Origin: JAHEFT01 sp963700705
GTDB lineage: Bacteria; Pseudomonadota; Gammaproteobacteria; Xanthomonadales; SZUA-36
DNA: 64,000 bases
Reading direction: 5' to 3'
Assembly: GCA_963700705.1 (NCBI GenBank)
Contig: CAVOYQ010000016.1
Span: forward strand, 1-64,000
Part shown: piece by piece, positions 42,898 to 51,359 of the stretch
How positions within the stretch are numbered: position 1 is the first letter of the stretch
Layout: every line of letters begins with the position of its first letter
The notes under the pieces: generated by a model
Told to the model about the DNA's origin: nothing
Databases searched by the model: none
What the model saw: the letters and a program-made list of their open reading frames with translations, nothing else
Translations under genes and position numbers: made by a program

Positions 42898-43947
42898 ATG
42901 AACAGCGATGGCAACAAAATGCGCGCCATGCGGATTCACCGGATCGGTCCGGTCGACGCCAGGCATCCTCCACTGGAGGAAAACCTCGTACCGGTGCCTT
43001 CGCCGGGCAAGCATGACCTGCTGATTCGGGTTCATGCCTGCGGTGTCTGCCATACCGAAATAGATGAAATCGAAGGCCGGACTCCGCCACCGGACTTGCC
43101 CGTCACACCGGGGCACCAGGTCGTCGGCACGGTGGTGGCGCAGGGCGTAGCCTGTAACAGCGGATTGCTCAATCAGCGGGTTGGCGTCGCCTGGATTCAC
43201 TCGGCTTGCGGGAGGTGCCGATGGTGCATCGGCGGCCGGGAAAACCTCTGTCCGGACTTCATCGCTTGCGGACGCGACGTGGCGGGGGGCTATGCCGAAT
43301 ACATGACTGTTCCGGAATCTTTCGCAATTCCGATCCCGGCCGGGATCGGTGATCTGGAGGCGACGCCTTTGCTGTGCGCCGGCGCCGTGGGTTACCGCGC
43401 GCTCAGCTTGTGCCGGTTGGAGAACGGCCAGAACCTCGGGTTGACCGGCTTTGGCGCTTCGGGTCACCTGGTTTTGCAAATGGCGCGATATCTCTACCCG
43501 GATTCCGCCATTTTTGTATTTGCCCGCAGCCCAAAGGAAAGGGCGTTTGCCTCGGAACTGGGGGCGGTCTGGACGGGAAACACTCCGGACCAGCCCGGAG
43601 TCGGGCTCGACGCCATCATCGATACCACGCCGGCCTGGCTGCCGGTTCTTGCGGCCATGGATGCGCTGGCGCCCGGGGGAAGACTGGTGATCAATGCGAT
43701 ACGCAAGGAGAGCACCGACCGGGAGCTGCTGACATCGCTGGATTACGAAAGGCATTTATGGCGGGAAAAAGCCCTGGGAACGGTAGCCAACGTCACCCGC
43801 CATGACGTTCGCGAATGCCTGCGACTGGCAGAAGAAATCCCGCTTAAACCGTTTGTCACGCCCTACCCGCTGGAACAGGCGAACCGGGCTCTGCTGGAGC
43901 TGAAACAGGGGCATATACAGGGCGCCAAGGTGTTGCAGATCCGATAG
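42898..43947 (+). CDS. Zinc-dependent alcohol dehydrogenase
   Basis: About 349 residues, medium-chain dehydrogenase. Catalytic zinc ligands in HACGVCHTEID and TPGHQVVGTV; structural zinc cysteines in CGRCRWCIGGRENLC. The NAD-binding loop reads LTGFGASGHLV. Resembles the AdhA/YahK type, possibly acting on primary alcohols or aldehydes. Start uncertain: ATG 42847, 42898 or 42919 are all possible. Confidence 0.88.
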   Translation: MNSDGNKMRAMRIHRIGPVDARHPPLEENLVPVPSPGKHDLLIRVHACGVCHTEIDEIEGRTPPPDLPVTPGHQVVGTVVAQGVACNSGLLNQRVGVAWIHSACGRCRWCIGGRENLCPDFIACGRDVAGGYAEYMTVPESFAIPIPAGIGDLEATPLLCAGAVGYRALSLCRLENGQNLGLTGFGASGHLVLQMARYLYPDSAIFVFARSPKERAFASELGAVWTGNTPDQPGVGLDAIIDTTPAWLPVLAAMDALAPGGRLVINAIRKESTDRELLTSLDYERHLWREKALGTVANVTRHDVRECLRLAEEIPLKPFVTPYPLEQANRALLELKQGHIQGAKVLQIR

Positions 43948-43980
43948 GCAGGAACGGCTCATTTCTGGCAAGATGCGCAG

Positions 43981-44718
43981 ATGAACTTGCCCCTTCTGGT
44001 TCAATTCCTGCTTTGTCCGCTGGTTCTTGTGAGCCTGCTGTGGGTCACCGCTCCTTATGGGCGACATTACAGGTCCGGGTGGGGTCCCAGGCTGCCCAAC
44101 CGCGCCGCATGGATGTTGATGGAACTTCCGGCACTGCTGGTCATATCGGCACTGGTGCTTCTGAGCCCCGCGCACGACCAAGCGCAAGCCTGGGTCCCGT
44201 TGTGTTTCTGGGTGTTTCATTACACGTACCGCACGTTTGTCTTTCCAGCCCTGATGCAACCATCAGAAAAGACCTTTCCAGTCCTGCTGGTGGTCTTTGC
44301 CATTGCTTTCAATTCGTTGAACGGGTACAACAACGCCGCTGCGCTGATCGAAGCCGGGGAAAGCCCTGAGCCTCTGCTTTCCGCCCATTTCCTCATCGGC
44401 GCGGCGATCTTCCTGGCGGGTTTTGCCCTGCATTTCCAGGCTGACAGAACCATCCGGCACCTGCGAAAACCCGGCGAAACGGTTTACCGTATTCCCAACG
44501 GCGGGCTGTTCCGCTGGGTCAGTTCTCCAAACTACCTGGGTGAAATCATCGAATGGGCCGGTTGGGCCGTCATGACCTGGTCTTCGGCCGGGCTGGCTTT
44601 CGCGCTTTTCACGCTGTGCAACCTGGCGCCCCGCGCCATTTCGAACGACCGCTGGTACCGGGAGCGCTTTGCTGATTACCCCGCCGAAAGACGGATCCTG
44701 GTTCCCGGTATTTTCTGA
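43981..44718 (+). CDS. 3-oxo-5-alpha-steroid 4-dehydrogenase-like membrane protein
   Basis: 245 residues, six to seven membrane segments. The C-terminal half closely follows the steroid 5-alpha-reductase family: YRIPNGGLFRWVSSPNYLGE, IIEWAGWAVMTWSSAGLAFA, LCNLAPRAISNDRWYRERF. The N-terminal PYGRHYRSGWGPRLPNRAAW also fits. Bacterial members' substrates are mostly unknown; reduction of a steroid or terpenoid enone with NADPH is inferred. 33 bases after the alcohol dehydrogenase, so possibly one transcript. Confidence 0.88.
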   Translation: MNLPLLVQFLLCPLVLVSLLWVTAPYGRHYRSGWGPRLPNRAAWMLMELPALLVISALVLLSPAHDQAQAWVPLCFWVFHYTYRTFVFPALMQPSEKTFPVLLVVFAIAFNSLNGYNNAAALIEAGESPEPLLSAHFLIGAAIFLAGFALHFQADRTIRHLRKPGETVYRIPNGGLFRWVSSPNYLGEIIEWAGWAVMTWSSAGLAFALFTLCNLAPRAISNDRWYRERFADYPAERRILVPGIF

Positions 44719-44737
44719 CCCACAGCTCCGGAAACGG

Positions 44738-45157
44738 TTACTTCAACAACACATCCGGAACAAAAGGATCCGGCAGATATTCAGACCGGGTCCATGTCCT
44801 GCTTGCTTCCCCATCACAACACGAGAAGACCAGCGAGTCCGCCGCCATCAATTCGTGCATGACCTGCCGGCAGGCGCCGCAAGGCGAATGTGCGGTGTCC
44901 CCGGGGGTGTAAATCAGCAAGGCCGTCAATGAACCCGGAGCCATTCCGTTGCTGATAGCGGCGGTCAATGCCGACCGCTCCGCGCATTGGGTCAGACTGA
45001 ATGAAGCGTTCTCGACATTGCAGCCCTGGTAAATGTCTCCGCTTGCGCTGATGACTGCGGCACCGACCCGGAAGTTGCTGTAGGGCGAGTAAGACCACCC
45101 GGCCGCCTGTTTGGCGTAATGTTTGAGCTCATTGATGAGGGTTTCACGGCTTTGCAT
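44738..45157 (-). CDS. cdd: Cytidine deaminase
   Basis: 139 residues, homotetrameric type. Zinc ligands in LTQCAERSAL and SPCGACRQVMHE; SPYSNFRVGAAVISASGDIY precedes. Start ATG 45157 has AAGGAG nine bases upstream and overlaps the deoA end by 14 bases. Works with DeoA in pyrimidine nucleoside salvage. Confidence 0.95.
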   Translation of the reverse strand: MQSRETLINELKHYAKQAAGWSYSPYSNFRVGAAVISASGDIYQGCNVENASFSLTQCAERSALTAAISNGMAPGSLTALLIYTPGDTAHSPCGACRQVMHELMAADSLVFSCCDGEASRTWTRSEYLPDPFVPDVLLK

Positions 45158-46481
45158 TCGCATTCTCTCCTTGCACCCTGCAGTGCACTGCGGGTAGTGC
45201 TTCACCGGGAACCTGGCCAATCCGGAACGCCGACCTGAGCAATTTCGCAGCTTGCTCCCAACTTCCTTCGTTCGCAGCGTGTATCACAGCCAGGGGTACA
45301 TGGGAATCAACTCTGACCCCGAGCCCCAGAAGATTCGAGACTCCTACCGCCAGGTCAATCGTGTCTTCAGCTGTCTGTCTTCCGCCGCCCAGCGCGACTA
45401 CCGTCGTGCCAACCGTCTTGGTATCGATTGCGGTTATGAAACCGTCGTGATCCGCAAACACGGGCCGGATCACCATTGCCGCGGGCAAACATGCCGCCGG
45501 GTTGTCTACCAGGCCGGACGCCCCCCCTTGCGCGGTGACCATCCTCGAAAATTGTTCGGCGGCCCGTCCTGAATCCAGAGAGTGCATCACCATTTTATCG
45601 GCATCCGCCGGTTGGTCGGCCAACCCGCTCAGTTGAAGCAGTTCACAGGATAACGCCCGCACCACGGCCAAAAGCCGCTCATGACGCGCTTCGCCGCGCA
45701 GAAACCGGACGGTTTCGAGCACTTCAAGGGCGTTTCCCGCCGACCAGGCCAGGGGTTGGTCCATGTCTGTAATCAGAGCGCTGCATGGCAGGCCGGCCTC
45801 GCACGCGACTGCGCAAATTTCCCGGGCCAGGACAAGTGCGTCTTCCAGATCGGGCGTGAAGGCGCCTGAACCATACTTGATGTCCATCACCAGGGAATCC
45901 AGACCTTCAGCCAGTTTCTTTGAAAGAATCGATGAAATGATCAGGGGCGTTGAAGCAACCGTGGCGGTCACATCCCTGACAGCATAAATGCGGCGATCTG
46001 CACTGGCCAGGTCCTTGTCCTGTCCGATGATTGCTATGTGGTGGTCGCGTACGAGTTGCTGAAACCGTTCGACTCCCGGGCGGACGTTGAAGCCCGGAAT
46101 ACTCTCGAGTTTGTCCAGAGTCCCGCCGGTATGACCGAGCCCGCGTCCGGATATCATCGGCACATACGCGCCACAGGAAGCCACCACAGGCCCGAGAATC
46201 AAGCTCACCATGTCGCCGACACCGCCGGTGGAATGTTTGTCCACTACAGGTCCGTCCAGCCCGCGCCAGGTGAGCACTTTACCGCTGTCCCGCATGGCGA
46301 GTGTCAAGGCCATTTGTTCTTCGCGGTTCATCCCCCTGAACCAGGTCGCCATGGTAAACGCGGCGATTTGGGCGTCCGTGACGCTACCGCTGGAAATGCC
46401 CTGGATAAAAAAGCCGACCTCGTCACGGCTCAACGGCAACCCGTCGCGTTTTTTTTGAATGAGTTCTTCGACCAGGTGCAT
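45144..46481 (-). CDS. deoA: Thymidine phosphorylase
   Basis: 445 residues. Phosphorolysis of thymidine/deoxyuridine. DKHSTGGVGDMVSLILGPVV, ISGRGLGHTGGTLDKLESIP and VMDIKYGSGAFTPDLEDA are diagnostic. ATG 46481 has AAGGAA seven bases upstream; the frame upstream covers a small ORF and is not used. Confidence 0.96.
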   Translation of the reverse strand: MHLVEELIQKKRDGLPLSRDEVGFFIQGISSGSVTDAQIAAFTMATWFRGMNREEQMALTLAMRDSGKVLTWRGLDGPVVDKHSTGGVGDMVSLILGPVVASCGAYVPMISGRGLGHTGGTLDKLESIPGFNVRPGVERFQQLVRDHHIAIIGQDKDLASADRRIYAVRDVTATVASTPLIISSILSKKLAEGLDSLVMDIKYGSGAFTPDLEDALVLAREICAVACEAGLPCSALITDMDQPLAWSAGNALEVLETVRFLRGEARHERLLAVVRALSCELLQLSGLADQPADADKMVMHSLDSGRAAEQFSRMVTAQGGASGLVDNPAACLPAAMVIRPVFADHDGFITAIDTKTVGTTVVALGGGRQTAEDTIDLAVGVSNLLGLGVRVDSHVPLAVIHAANEGSWEQAAKLLRSAFRIGQVPGEALPAVHCRVQGENANAKP

Positions 46482-46642
46482 TAATATTCCTTCAGGTTCG
46501 CCAGACTCTTGCTCTTGAACACGCCTGGCCGGAAGATATGCTTCAGACCATAACCCAGTCCGGAATAAAAGAGAACAGCGAGCGCTCCATGCATGATTGA
46601 TAACAGGTTCCATGGATGAAACGGGCGTTTGAAGAAAATCAT
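46481..46642 (-). CDS. Small predicted membrane protein (53 residues)
   Basis: ATG 46642 to TAA 46481, whose last bases overlap the deoA ATG (TAATG). The peptide starts MIFFKRPFHPWNLLSIMHGA and has one hydrophobic segment (LLSIMHGALAVLFYSGLGYG) with a basic tail. Ribosome binding site is weak. The stop/start overlap suggests translational coupling to deoA; no family recognised. Confidence 0.5.
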   Translation of the reverse strand: MIFFKRPFHPWNLLSIMHGALAVLFYSGLGYGLKHIFRPGVFKSKSLANLKEY

Positions 46643-46708
46643 TTCGTCTGGCTGACCATTGCCCTGATCGGATCACGCAGAAATCAGGTCTGAGGCTTTT
46701 TGTGGTTG

Positions 46709-47386
46709 CTACAGAAAGTTCAGCAGTTCGGCCAGTTGATCGTGAAAAGCGAGCCAGGCGCCCACCAGCACAACCACGAAAAGCACAAGCTGCAGAAGCA
46801 ATCTCCGGCTGTTGATGGTCGTGCTGCCCAGCGTCCGGATTTGCGCCGCATCTATCGTTTTTATCGCCTGGTCTGCCTGTTCGCCCTCCAGTAAGGTGCG
46901 AGATTTTTTGCGCAGATAGGCGAGGAGATTTTCCGGGGTCACTACCCGTTCCGGCATCACCGTCTTGAACCCTTTCTGGCCTACCAGAACCACCATCGGA
47001 AACATTATTCTGGATGGAACTTTCAGGATTTTTTCAACGGCCTCGACCTGCAGAGTGTTGCGGTGCAGCGGGTTATCGATGCGTATCCAGTGACGCCAGC
47101 TATAGAGCTTCCATCGCTCCTGGAATTCAGCGCCCGACACCCATCCCGGGGCATATTGGCTTTCAATCACAAAAATACCGAATCGGGATATCACGAGGTG
47201 GTCGATGTGCACCGTACCGCCGCTCGCAGGGAGGGTGATGTCATGGAACGTGGTATAGCGGCTTTTCTCCAGCCCGGCGGCCAGCAGCCGCCTGACCCGG
47301 GTTTCAGCGATGTCGCCCCGGAACCGGGGCGAACTCAAAAAAGCGATCAATAATATGAGGGGAACAATCCAGAGCGCGTGAATCAT
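46709..47386 (-). CDS. NERD-domain membrane-anchored protein
   Basis: 225 residues with a membrane helix at each end. The NERD (nuclease-related) core is seen in SGGTVHIDHLVISRFGIFVI and ESQYAPGWVSG, with the restriction-endonuclease-like D...E arrangement. Function unknown; membrane-bound nucleic acid processing is inferred from the family. ATG 47386 chosen over TTG 47389. Confidence 0.85.
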   Translation of the reverse strand: MIHALWIVPLILLIAFLSSPRFRGDIAETRVRRLLAAGLEKSRYTTFHDITLPASGGTVHIDHLVISRFGIFVIESQYAPGWVSGAEFQERWKLYSWRHWIRIDNPLHRNTLQVEAVEKILKVPSRIMFPMVVLVGQKGFKTVMPERVVTPENLLAYLRKKSRTLLEGEQADQAIKTIDAAQIRTLGSTTINSRRLLLQLVLFVVVLVGAWLAFHDQLAELLNFL

Positions 47387-47415
47387 CAAACGTTTTCAAA
47401 CAGGAGACAGGCTCC

Positions 47416-48135
47416 TCAGCCGCATTTGGAGTAGCCGCAGGACAGGCAGGTGGCGCAATTATCCATGACAATCACTGCCTTGGTGTGGCATTTATTACAC
47501 AGGGTCGCTGAAGTCGGATAGCCGGTATCGGACTCTGCATCCGCGTTTCTCTTTTTATCGGACGCAACCGCTTCAGCGCGCTTCTGATCGAGGATCAGTT
47601 GTTGCTGCTGGGATAGCTCTTCTTTTTCCATCAAGCCGATTTTCTGCAGGTGATGCTCGATAACCGCACCAATGTCCGCAATGATGGACGGCATGAACTT
47701 TCCACCCGGCTTGAAGTAGCCGCCACGCGGATCAAACACCGCCTGTAATTCTTCCGCCAGGAACGTGACGTCGCCACCCTTCCTGAACACGGCGGACATC
47801 AACCGGGTCAGGGCCACGATCCACTGAAAGTGGTCCATGTTTTTCGAATTGATGAATATTTCAAATGGCCGGCGCTGCTCGTGTTCCGTGCCCTGGTTCA
47901 GGATGATGTCATTGATCGTGACATACATGGCGTGATCATCCAGCGGGGTTTTGATCTTGTACGTGGAGCCTTCAAGGGCTTCCATGCCCTCCGGCCTGAG
48001 GACGCGTTCGGTCATTCGGATGATTTTGGCTTGTTGGCGCCCCTGGCCATCGTTCGCCGCTTCTTCCCTGGTGTTGGTTTCTTCTTCTTTTACGACTTCA
48101 TAGCCAACGATCTTGTTGGAAATCTTGATACTCAT
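47416..48135 (-). CDS. nrdJb: B12-dependent ribonucleotide reductase, C-terminal subunit NrdJb
   Basis: 239 residues, corresponding to the C-terminal part of single-chain class II reductases. FEIFINSKNMDHFQWIVALT and a four-cysteine tail (CNKCHTKAVIVMDNCATC, then CGYSKCG) that re-reduces the active site. The split NrdJa/NrdJb form is known from Pseudomonas. Separated from nrdJa by 257 bases with structured RNA. Confidence 0.93.
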   Translation of the reverse strand: MSIKISNKIVGYEVVKEEETNTREEAANDGQGRQQAKIIRMTERVLRPEGMEALEGSTYKIKTPLDDHAMYVTINDIILNQGTEHEQRRPFEIFINSKNMDHFQWIVALTRLMSAVFRKGGDVTFLAEELQAVFDPRGGYFKPGGKFMPSIIADIGAVIEHHLQKIGLMEKEELSQQQQLILDQKRAEAVASDKKRNADAESDTGYPTSATLCNKCHTKAVIVMDNCATCLSCGYSKCG

Positions 48136-48392
48136 TGTGCGTTATTCCTATATTCTGGCCGGTATTTTCAGGGTCGGAAAAAGAGGTGTACATCCATGTA
48201 CACGACACCTCCGTAAAGTTTGGCGGAACCCAAAACTTCCCTCGCCGCCACTTTATCCTTGTTTTGTTATTGTTAACGTCCGTGCTGTTTGTGGACACCT
48301 CCGTGTACCGGAAACAAATCCATTGTTTCCTTTTCGAAGGCTCTCGCCTTCTCCTTTCTCCTCTCCGACTGATCACTTCATCAGGGTCTGGG
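48136..48392 (-). other. nrdJa-nrdJb intergenic RNA structures
   Basis: Read on the minus strand: a purine-rich stretch with several GGA; hairpin AAGGC-GAGA-GCCTT; hairpin GGAAACA-ATGGATT-TGTTTCC (48330-48310); two copies of ACGGAGGTGTC; hairpin GTGTACAT-GG-ATGTACAC (48203-48186) that competes with a GAGGTGT/ACACCTC pairing. The second GGAGGTG lies eight bases before a possible nine-codon leader ORF, MDVHLFFRP. No larger gene is supported. Confidence 0.5.
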
Positions 48393-50540
48393 CTAAAACT
48401 TTCCGTAATATCCTTCTTTCAGGGCATCGAAAAGATTGGCTGCGGTGTGCATTTCACCGTCATATTCGATCTCCTCGTTACCCGCCACTTCCACGACTTG
48501 ACCATCATCCAGGACGAAGCGGTACGTCGTGTTTTCCAGGTCCTTGTCCTTGACCAATACGCCCTGAAATGCTTCAGGATTGAAACGGAAGGTCGTGCAG
48601 CCTTTCAACTGCTTCTGATGGGCGTAAGTGTAGATGTCCTTGAATTGTTCATACGGGAAATCGGTCGGCACATTTGCAGTCTTGGAAATCGAAGAGTCGA
48701 TCCATTTCTGCGCCGCCGCCTGGATATCCACGTGCTCAGCGGGTGAAACGTCTTCAGCCGTGATGAAACAGTCCGGCAGCCGGGAAGCGTCATCCTGGGC
48801 ATAAGGCATCGCGGCGGGATTGACCAGCACGCGGTAGGCCAACAGCTCATAGCTGAACACTTCCACTTTTTCCTTGGTTTTCCGCCCTTCGCGAATCACG
48901 TTCCGGCTGTAATGGTGCGCGAAACTGGGTTCGATGCCATTGGACACATTGTTGCCCAGTGATAGCGATATCGTTCCTGTTGGCGCTATCGAAGTGTGGT
49001 GGGTGAACCGGGCGCCTTCTTTCGCCAGGGCTTCCACCAGGTCAGGGGCATACCCGGCAATTCTCTGCATGTAGCGGCTGTACTTCGCCATCAGCACCTT
49101 GCCGGCGACCTTGTCTCCCGGCTTGTAACCGTCGGACCGCATCTCCGGCCGGCGACGCAGCATTTCGCCCGTCACTTCAAACAGTTCTTCCATGACCGGC
49201 GCGGGACCTTTCTCGCGGGTCAATTCGAGAGCCTCCTCCCACCCGGCGAGGGCCATTTCGCGGGCGACTTTCTCGGTGAATTCCAGGGAATCTTCCTTGC
49301 CGTATTTCATGCCCAGCATGGTCAGGGTCGAACCCAGGCCAAGGAACCCCATTCCGTGGCGCCGCTTGCGCGCAATTTCATCGCGTTGCTTAGCGAGGGG
49401 GAGTCCGTTTATTTCGACGACATTGTCCAGCATCCGGGTAAAGATCCGGACAACCTCCCGGTATTCTTCCCAGTTGAATGAAGCTTTCCTGGTGAAGGGA
49501 TCGACAACAAAGCGCGTCAGGTTCACCGAGCCGAGCAAACACGCGCCATACGGCGGCAAAGGCTGCTCACCGCAGGGATTGGTGGCCCGGATGTTCTCGC
49601 AGAACCAGTTGTTGTTCATCTCGTTGATTCGATCGATCATGATGAAGCCCGGCTCGGCAAAATCATAGGTCGACGACATGATCATGTCCCACATCCGGCG
49701 CGCCGGAACGGTCTTGTAAATACGGCAAGCCACCAGGCCATCTTCCCGCGTGATGTAGTTGCGCGTCTCGGGCCACTCGCGCCAGATCACTTTTTGCTTG
49801 TCATCCAGGTCGATGCCGTCCGCTTCGTGCTGATTGATCGGAAATGCCAGCGACCAGCCGGTATTCTGTTCCACGGCTTTCATGAACTCATCGGTAACCA
49901 GCAGGGAACAGTTGAATTGGCGCAATCTCCCGTCTTCACGCTTCGCGCGAATGAAGTCCATTGCATCCGGGTGCCCCACTTCAAAAGTCGCCATCTGGGC
50001 GCCGCGACGACCACCGGCAGAAGAGACCGTGAAACACATCTTGTCGTAGATATCCATGAAACTCAGGGGGCCGGATGTGTACGCGCCAGCGCCGGATACA
50101 TAAGCTCCTTTCGGACGCAGGGTCGAAAATTCGTAGCCTATCCCGCAACCGGCCTTGAGTGTCAGCCCGGCCTCATGCACCTTGTCGAGAATGCCGTCCA
50201 TCGAATCGGTGATGGTGCCGGACACGGTGCAATTGATCGTGGAGGTCGCCGGCTTGTGGTCCAGTGCGCCGGCATTACTGGTTATTCGACCCGCCGGAAT
50301 CGCTCCCCGGCGCAAGGCCCACAGGAAAGACTCATTCCACTCCTCCCGCTTCTCCTCGGTGTCCTCTACATCTGACAGCGCTTTGGCGACACGTTTGAAT
50401 GTGTCGTCAATCGTCTGGTCTATGATTTCCCCTGTTTTAGACTTCAGGCGGTACTTTTTATCCCATATATCCAGCGAGGCCGGCTGGAAAGGAATTTCTA
50501 TGGAATCAGTGCCAATCGCCTCAACTTGAACGCTGTTCAT
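48393..50540 (-). CDS. nrdJa: B12-dependent ribonucleotide reductase, catalytic subunit NrdJa
   Basis: 715 residues. Oxygen-independent class II enzyme reducing ribonucleotides with adenosylcobalamin. KAGCGIGYEFSTLRPKGAYV holds the first active cysteine, ATNPCGEQPLPPYGACLLGS the radical-site cysteine, and APTGTISLSLGNNVSNGIEP the C-terminal barrel. Controlled by two NrdR boxes upstream. nrdJb follows on the same strand. Confidence 0.96.
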   Translation of the reverse strand: MNSVQVEAIGTDSIEIPFQPASLDIWDKKYRLKSKTGEIIDQTIDDTFKRVAKALSDVEDTEEKREEWNESFLWALRRGAIPAGRITSNAGALDHKPATSTINCTVSGTITDSMDGILDKVHEAGLTLKAGCGIGYEFSTLRPKGAYVSGAGAYTSGPLSFMDIYDKMCFTVSSAGGRRGAQMATFEVGHPDAMDFIRAKREDGRLRQFNCSLLVTDEFMKAVEQNTGWSLAFPINQHEADGIDLDDKQKVIWREWPETRNYITREDGLVACRIYKTVPARRMWDMIMSSTYDFAEPGFIMIDRINEMNNNWFCENIRATNPCGEQPLPPYGACLLGSVNLTRFVVDPFTRKASFNWEEYREVVRIFTRMLDNVVEINGLPLAKQRDEIARKRRHGMGFLGLGSTLTMLGMKYGKEDSLEFTEKVAREMALAGWEEALELTREKGPAPVMEELFEVTGEMLRRRPEMRSDGYKPGDKVAGKVLMAKYSRYMQRIAGYAPDLVEALAKEGARFTHHTSIAPTGTISLSLGNNVSNGIEPSFAHHYSRNVIREGRKTKEKVEVFSYELLAYRVLVNPAAMPYAQDDASRLPDCFITAEDVSPAEHVDIQAAAQKWIDSSISKTANVPTDFPYEQFKDIYTYAHQKQLKGCTTFRFNPEAFQGVLVKDKDLENTTYRFVLDDGQVVEVAGNEEIEYDGEMHTAANLFDALKEGYYGKF

Positions 50541-50580
50541 TAAATCTTCCGTGTATTTAGTTGGTTTTATTAAGTTATGG

Positions 50581-50628
50581 GCACAAGTTATTGTGCGCTA
50601 TTTTTTTTTAGGACACAAGATATTGTGC
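50581..50628 (-). promoter_or_regulatory. Two NrdR boxes upstream of nrdJa
   Basis: GCACAAGTTATTGTGC (50581-50596) and ACACAAGATATTGTGC (50613-50628), 32 bp start to start. Palindromic 16-mers matching the NrdR consensus, in the spacing usual for cooperative binding. They bracket the promoter region of nrdJa. Confidence 0.9.
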
Positions 50629-50639
50629 CTGCGGGGAAG

Positions 50640-50881
50640 AAGATACGCTGGTGAAACGGCCCTGTCAAATGGCGGAAATTCAGGTGAACTTGCCTGGAAA
50701 ACTCAAATTTATATTTAATATTCAAAAGCTTATAAAATATCAGCTCGCAAGGCGCGCAATTCTCCGCATTCCACCTGCAGGCTGAAATCCGCTTGAACGT
50801 TGGGATTCGCTTCGTCGCAAATCAGCATATGAGTTTATGTCGCCTGCTGAAATACTCCGTATTTGAATCCAGGAGCACCCC
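50640..50881. other. Intergenic, nothing convincing
   Basis: AT-rich then GC-normal spacer between the nrdJa control region and trmL. Only the trmL ribosome binding site (AGGAG, six bases before GTG 50882) is clear. Confidence 0.5.
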
Positions 50882-51346
50882 GTGCTGCACGTTATCCTGT
50901 ACCAACCGGAAATACCTCCCAACACCGGTAACATCATCCGCCTGTGCGCCAATTCGGGCGCCCGATTACACCTGGTCGGCCCACTGGGATTCGTCCTTGA
51001 CGACGCCAGGCTGAGACGCGCCGGGTTGGACTACCTCGAACTAACCGATGTGCGGCAATATCCGAACTGGCCTGCGTTCCTGGAGGAAAACCCGGGACTC
51101 CGGCTTTGGGCGTTTTCGACGCGCGGAAAAAAAAGCCACAGCCAGGCAGCAATCAGGGACGGTGATGGATTGTTGTTCGGACCGGAAAGCCGGGGCCTGC
51201 CCGGGGAAATTCTCGACATGGCAGGTGACGATTACACCCTAAGAATACCGATGCGAAAAAACAGCAGGAGCCTCAATCTGTCAAACACCGTGGCTATCGG
51301 CCTGTATGAAGCCTTGCGCCAGATGGAGTTTCCGGGATTACAGTGA
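50882..51346 (+). CDS. trmL: tRNA (cytidine/uridine-34-2'-O)-methyltransferase TrmL
   Basis: 154 residues, SPOUT fold. Methylates the wobble ribose of tRNA-Leu isoacceptors. YQPEIPPNTGNIIRLCANSG, LLFGPESRGLPGEIL and LRIPMRKNSRSLNLSNTVAI are diagnostic. GTG start with a good ribosome binding site. Convergent with gpsA. Confidence 0.96.
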   Translation: MLHVILYQPEIPPNTGNIIRLCANSGARLHLVGPLGFVLDDARLRRAGLDYLELTDVRQYPNWPAFLEENPGLRLWAFSTRGKKSHSQAAIRDGDGLLFGPESRGLPGEILDMAGDDYTLRIPMRKNSRSLNLSNTVAIGLYEALRQMEFPGLQ

Positions 51347-51359
51347 ACCGGTTGAACGC

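Noticed and set aside
42790..43755. Long N-terminal extension of UspA
   Set aside because: It is antisense to the alcohol dehydrogenase; the normal Usp start is ATG 42789.
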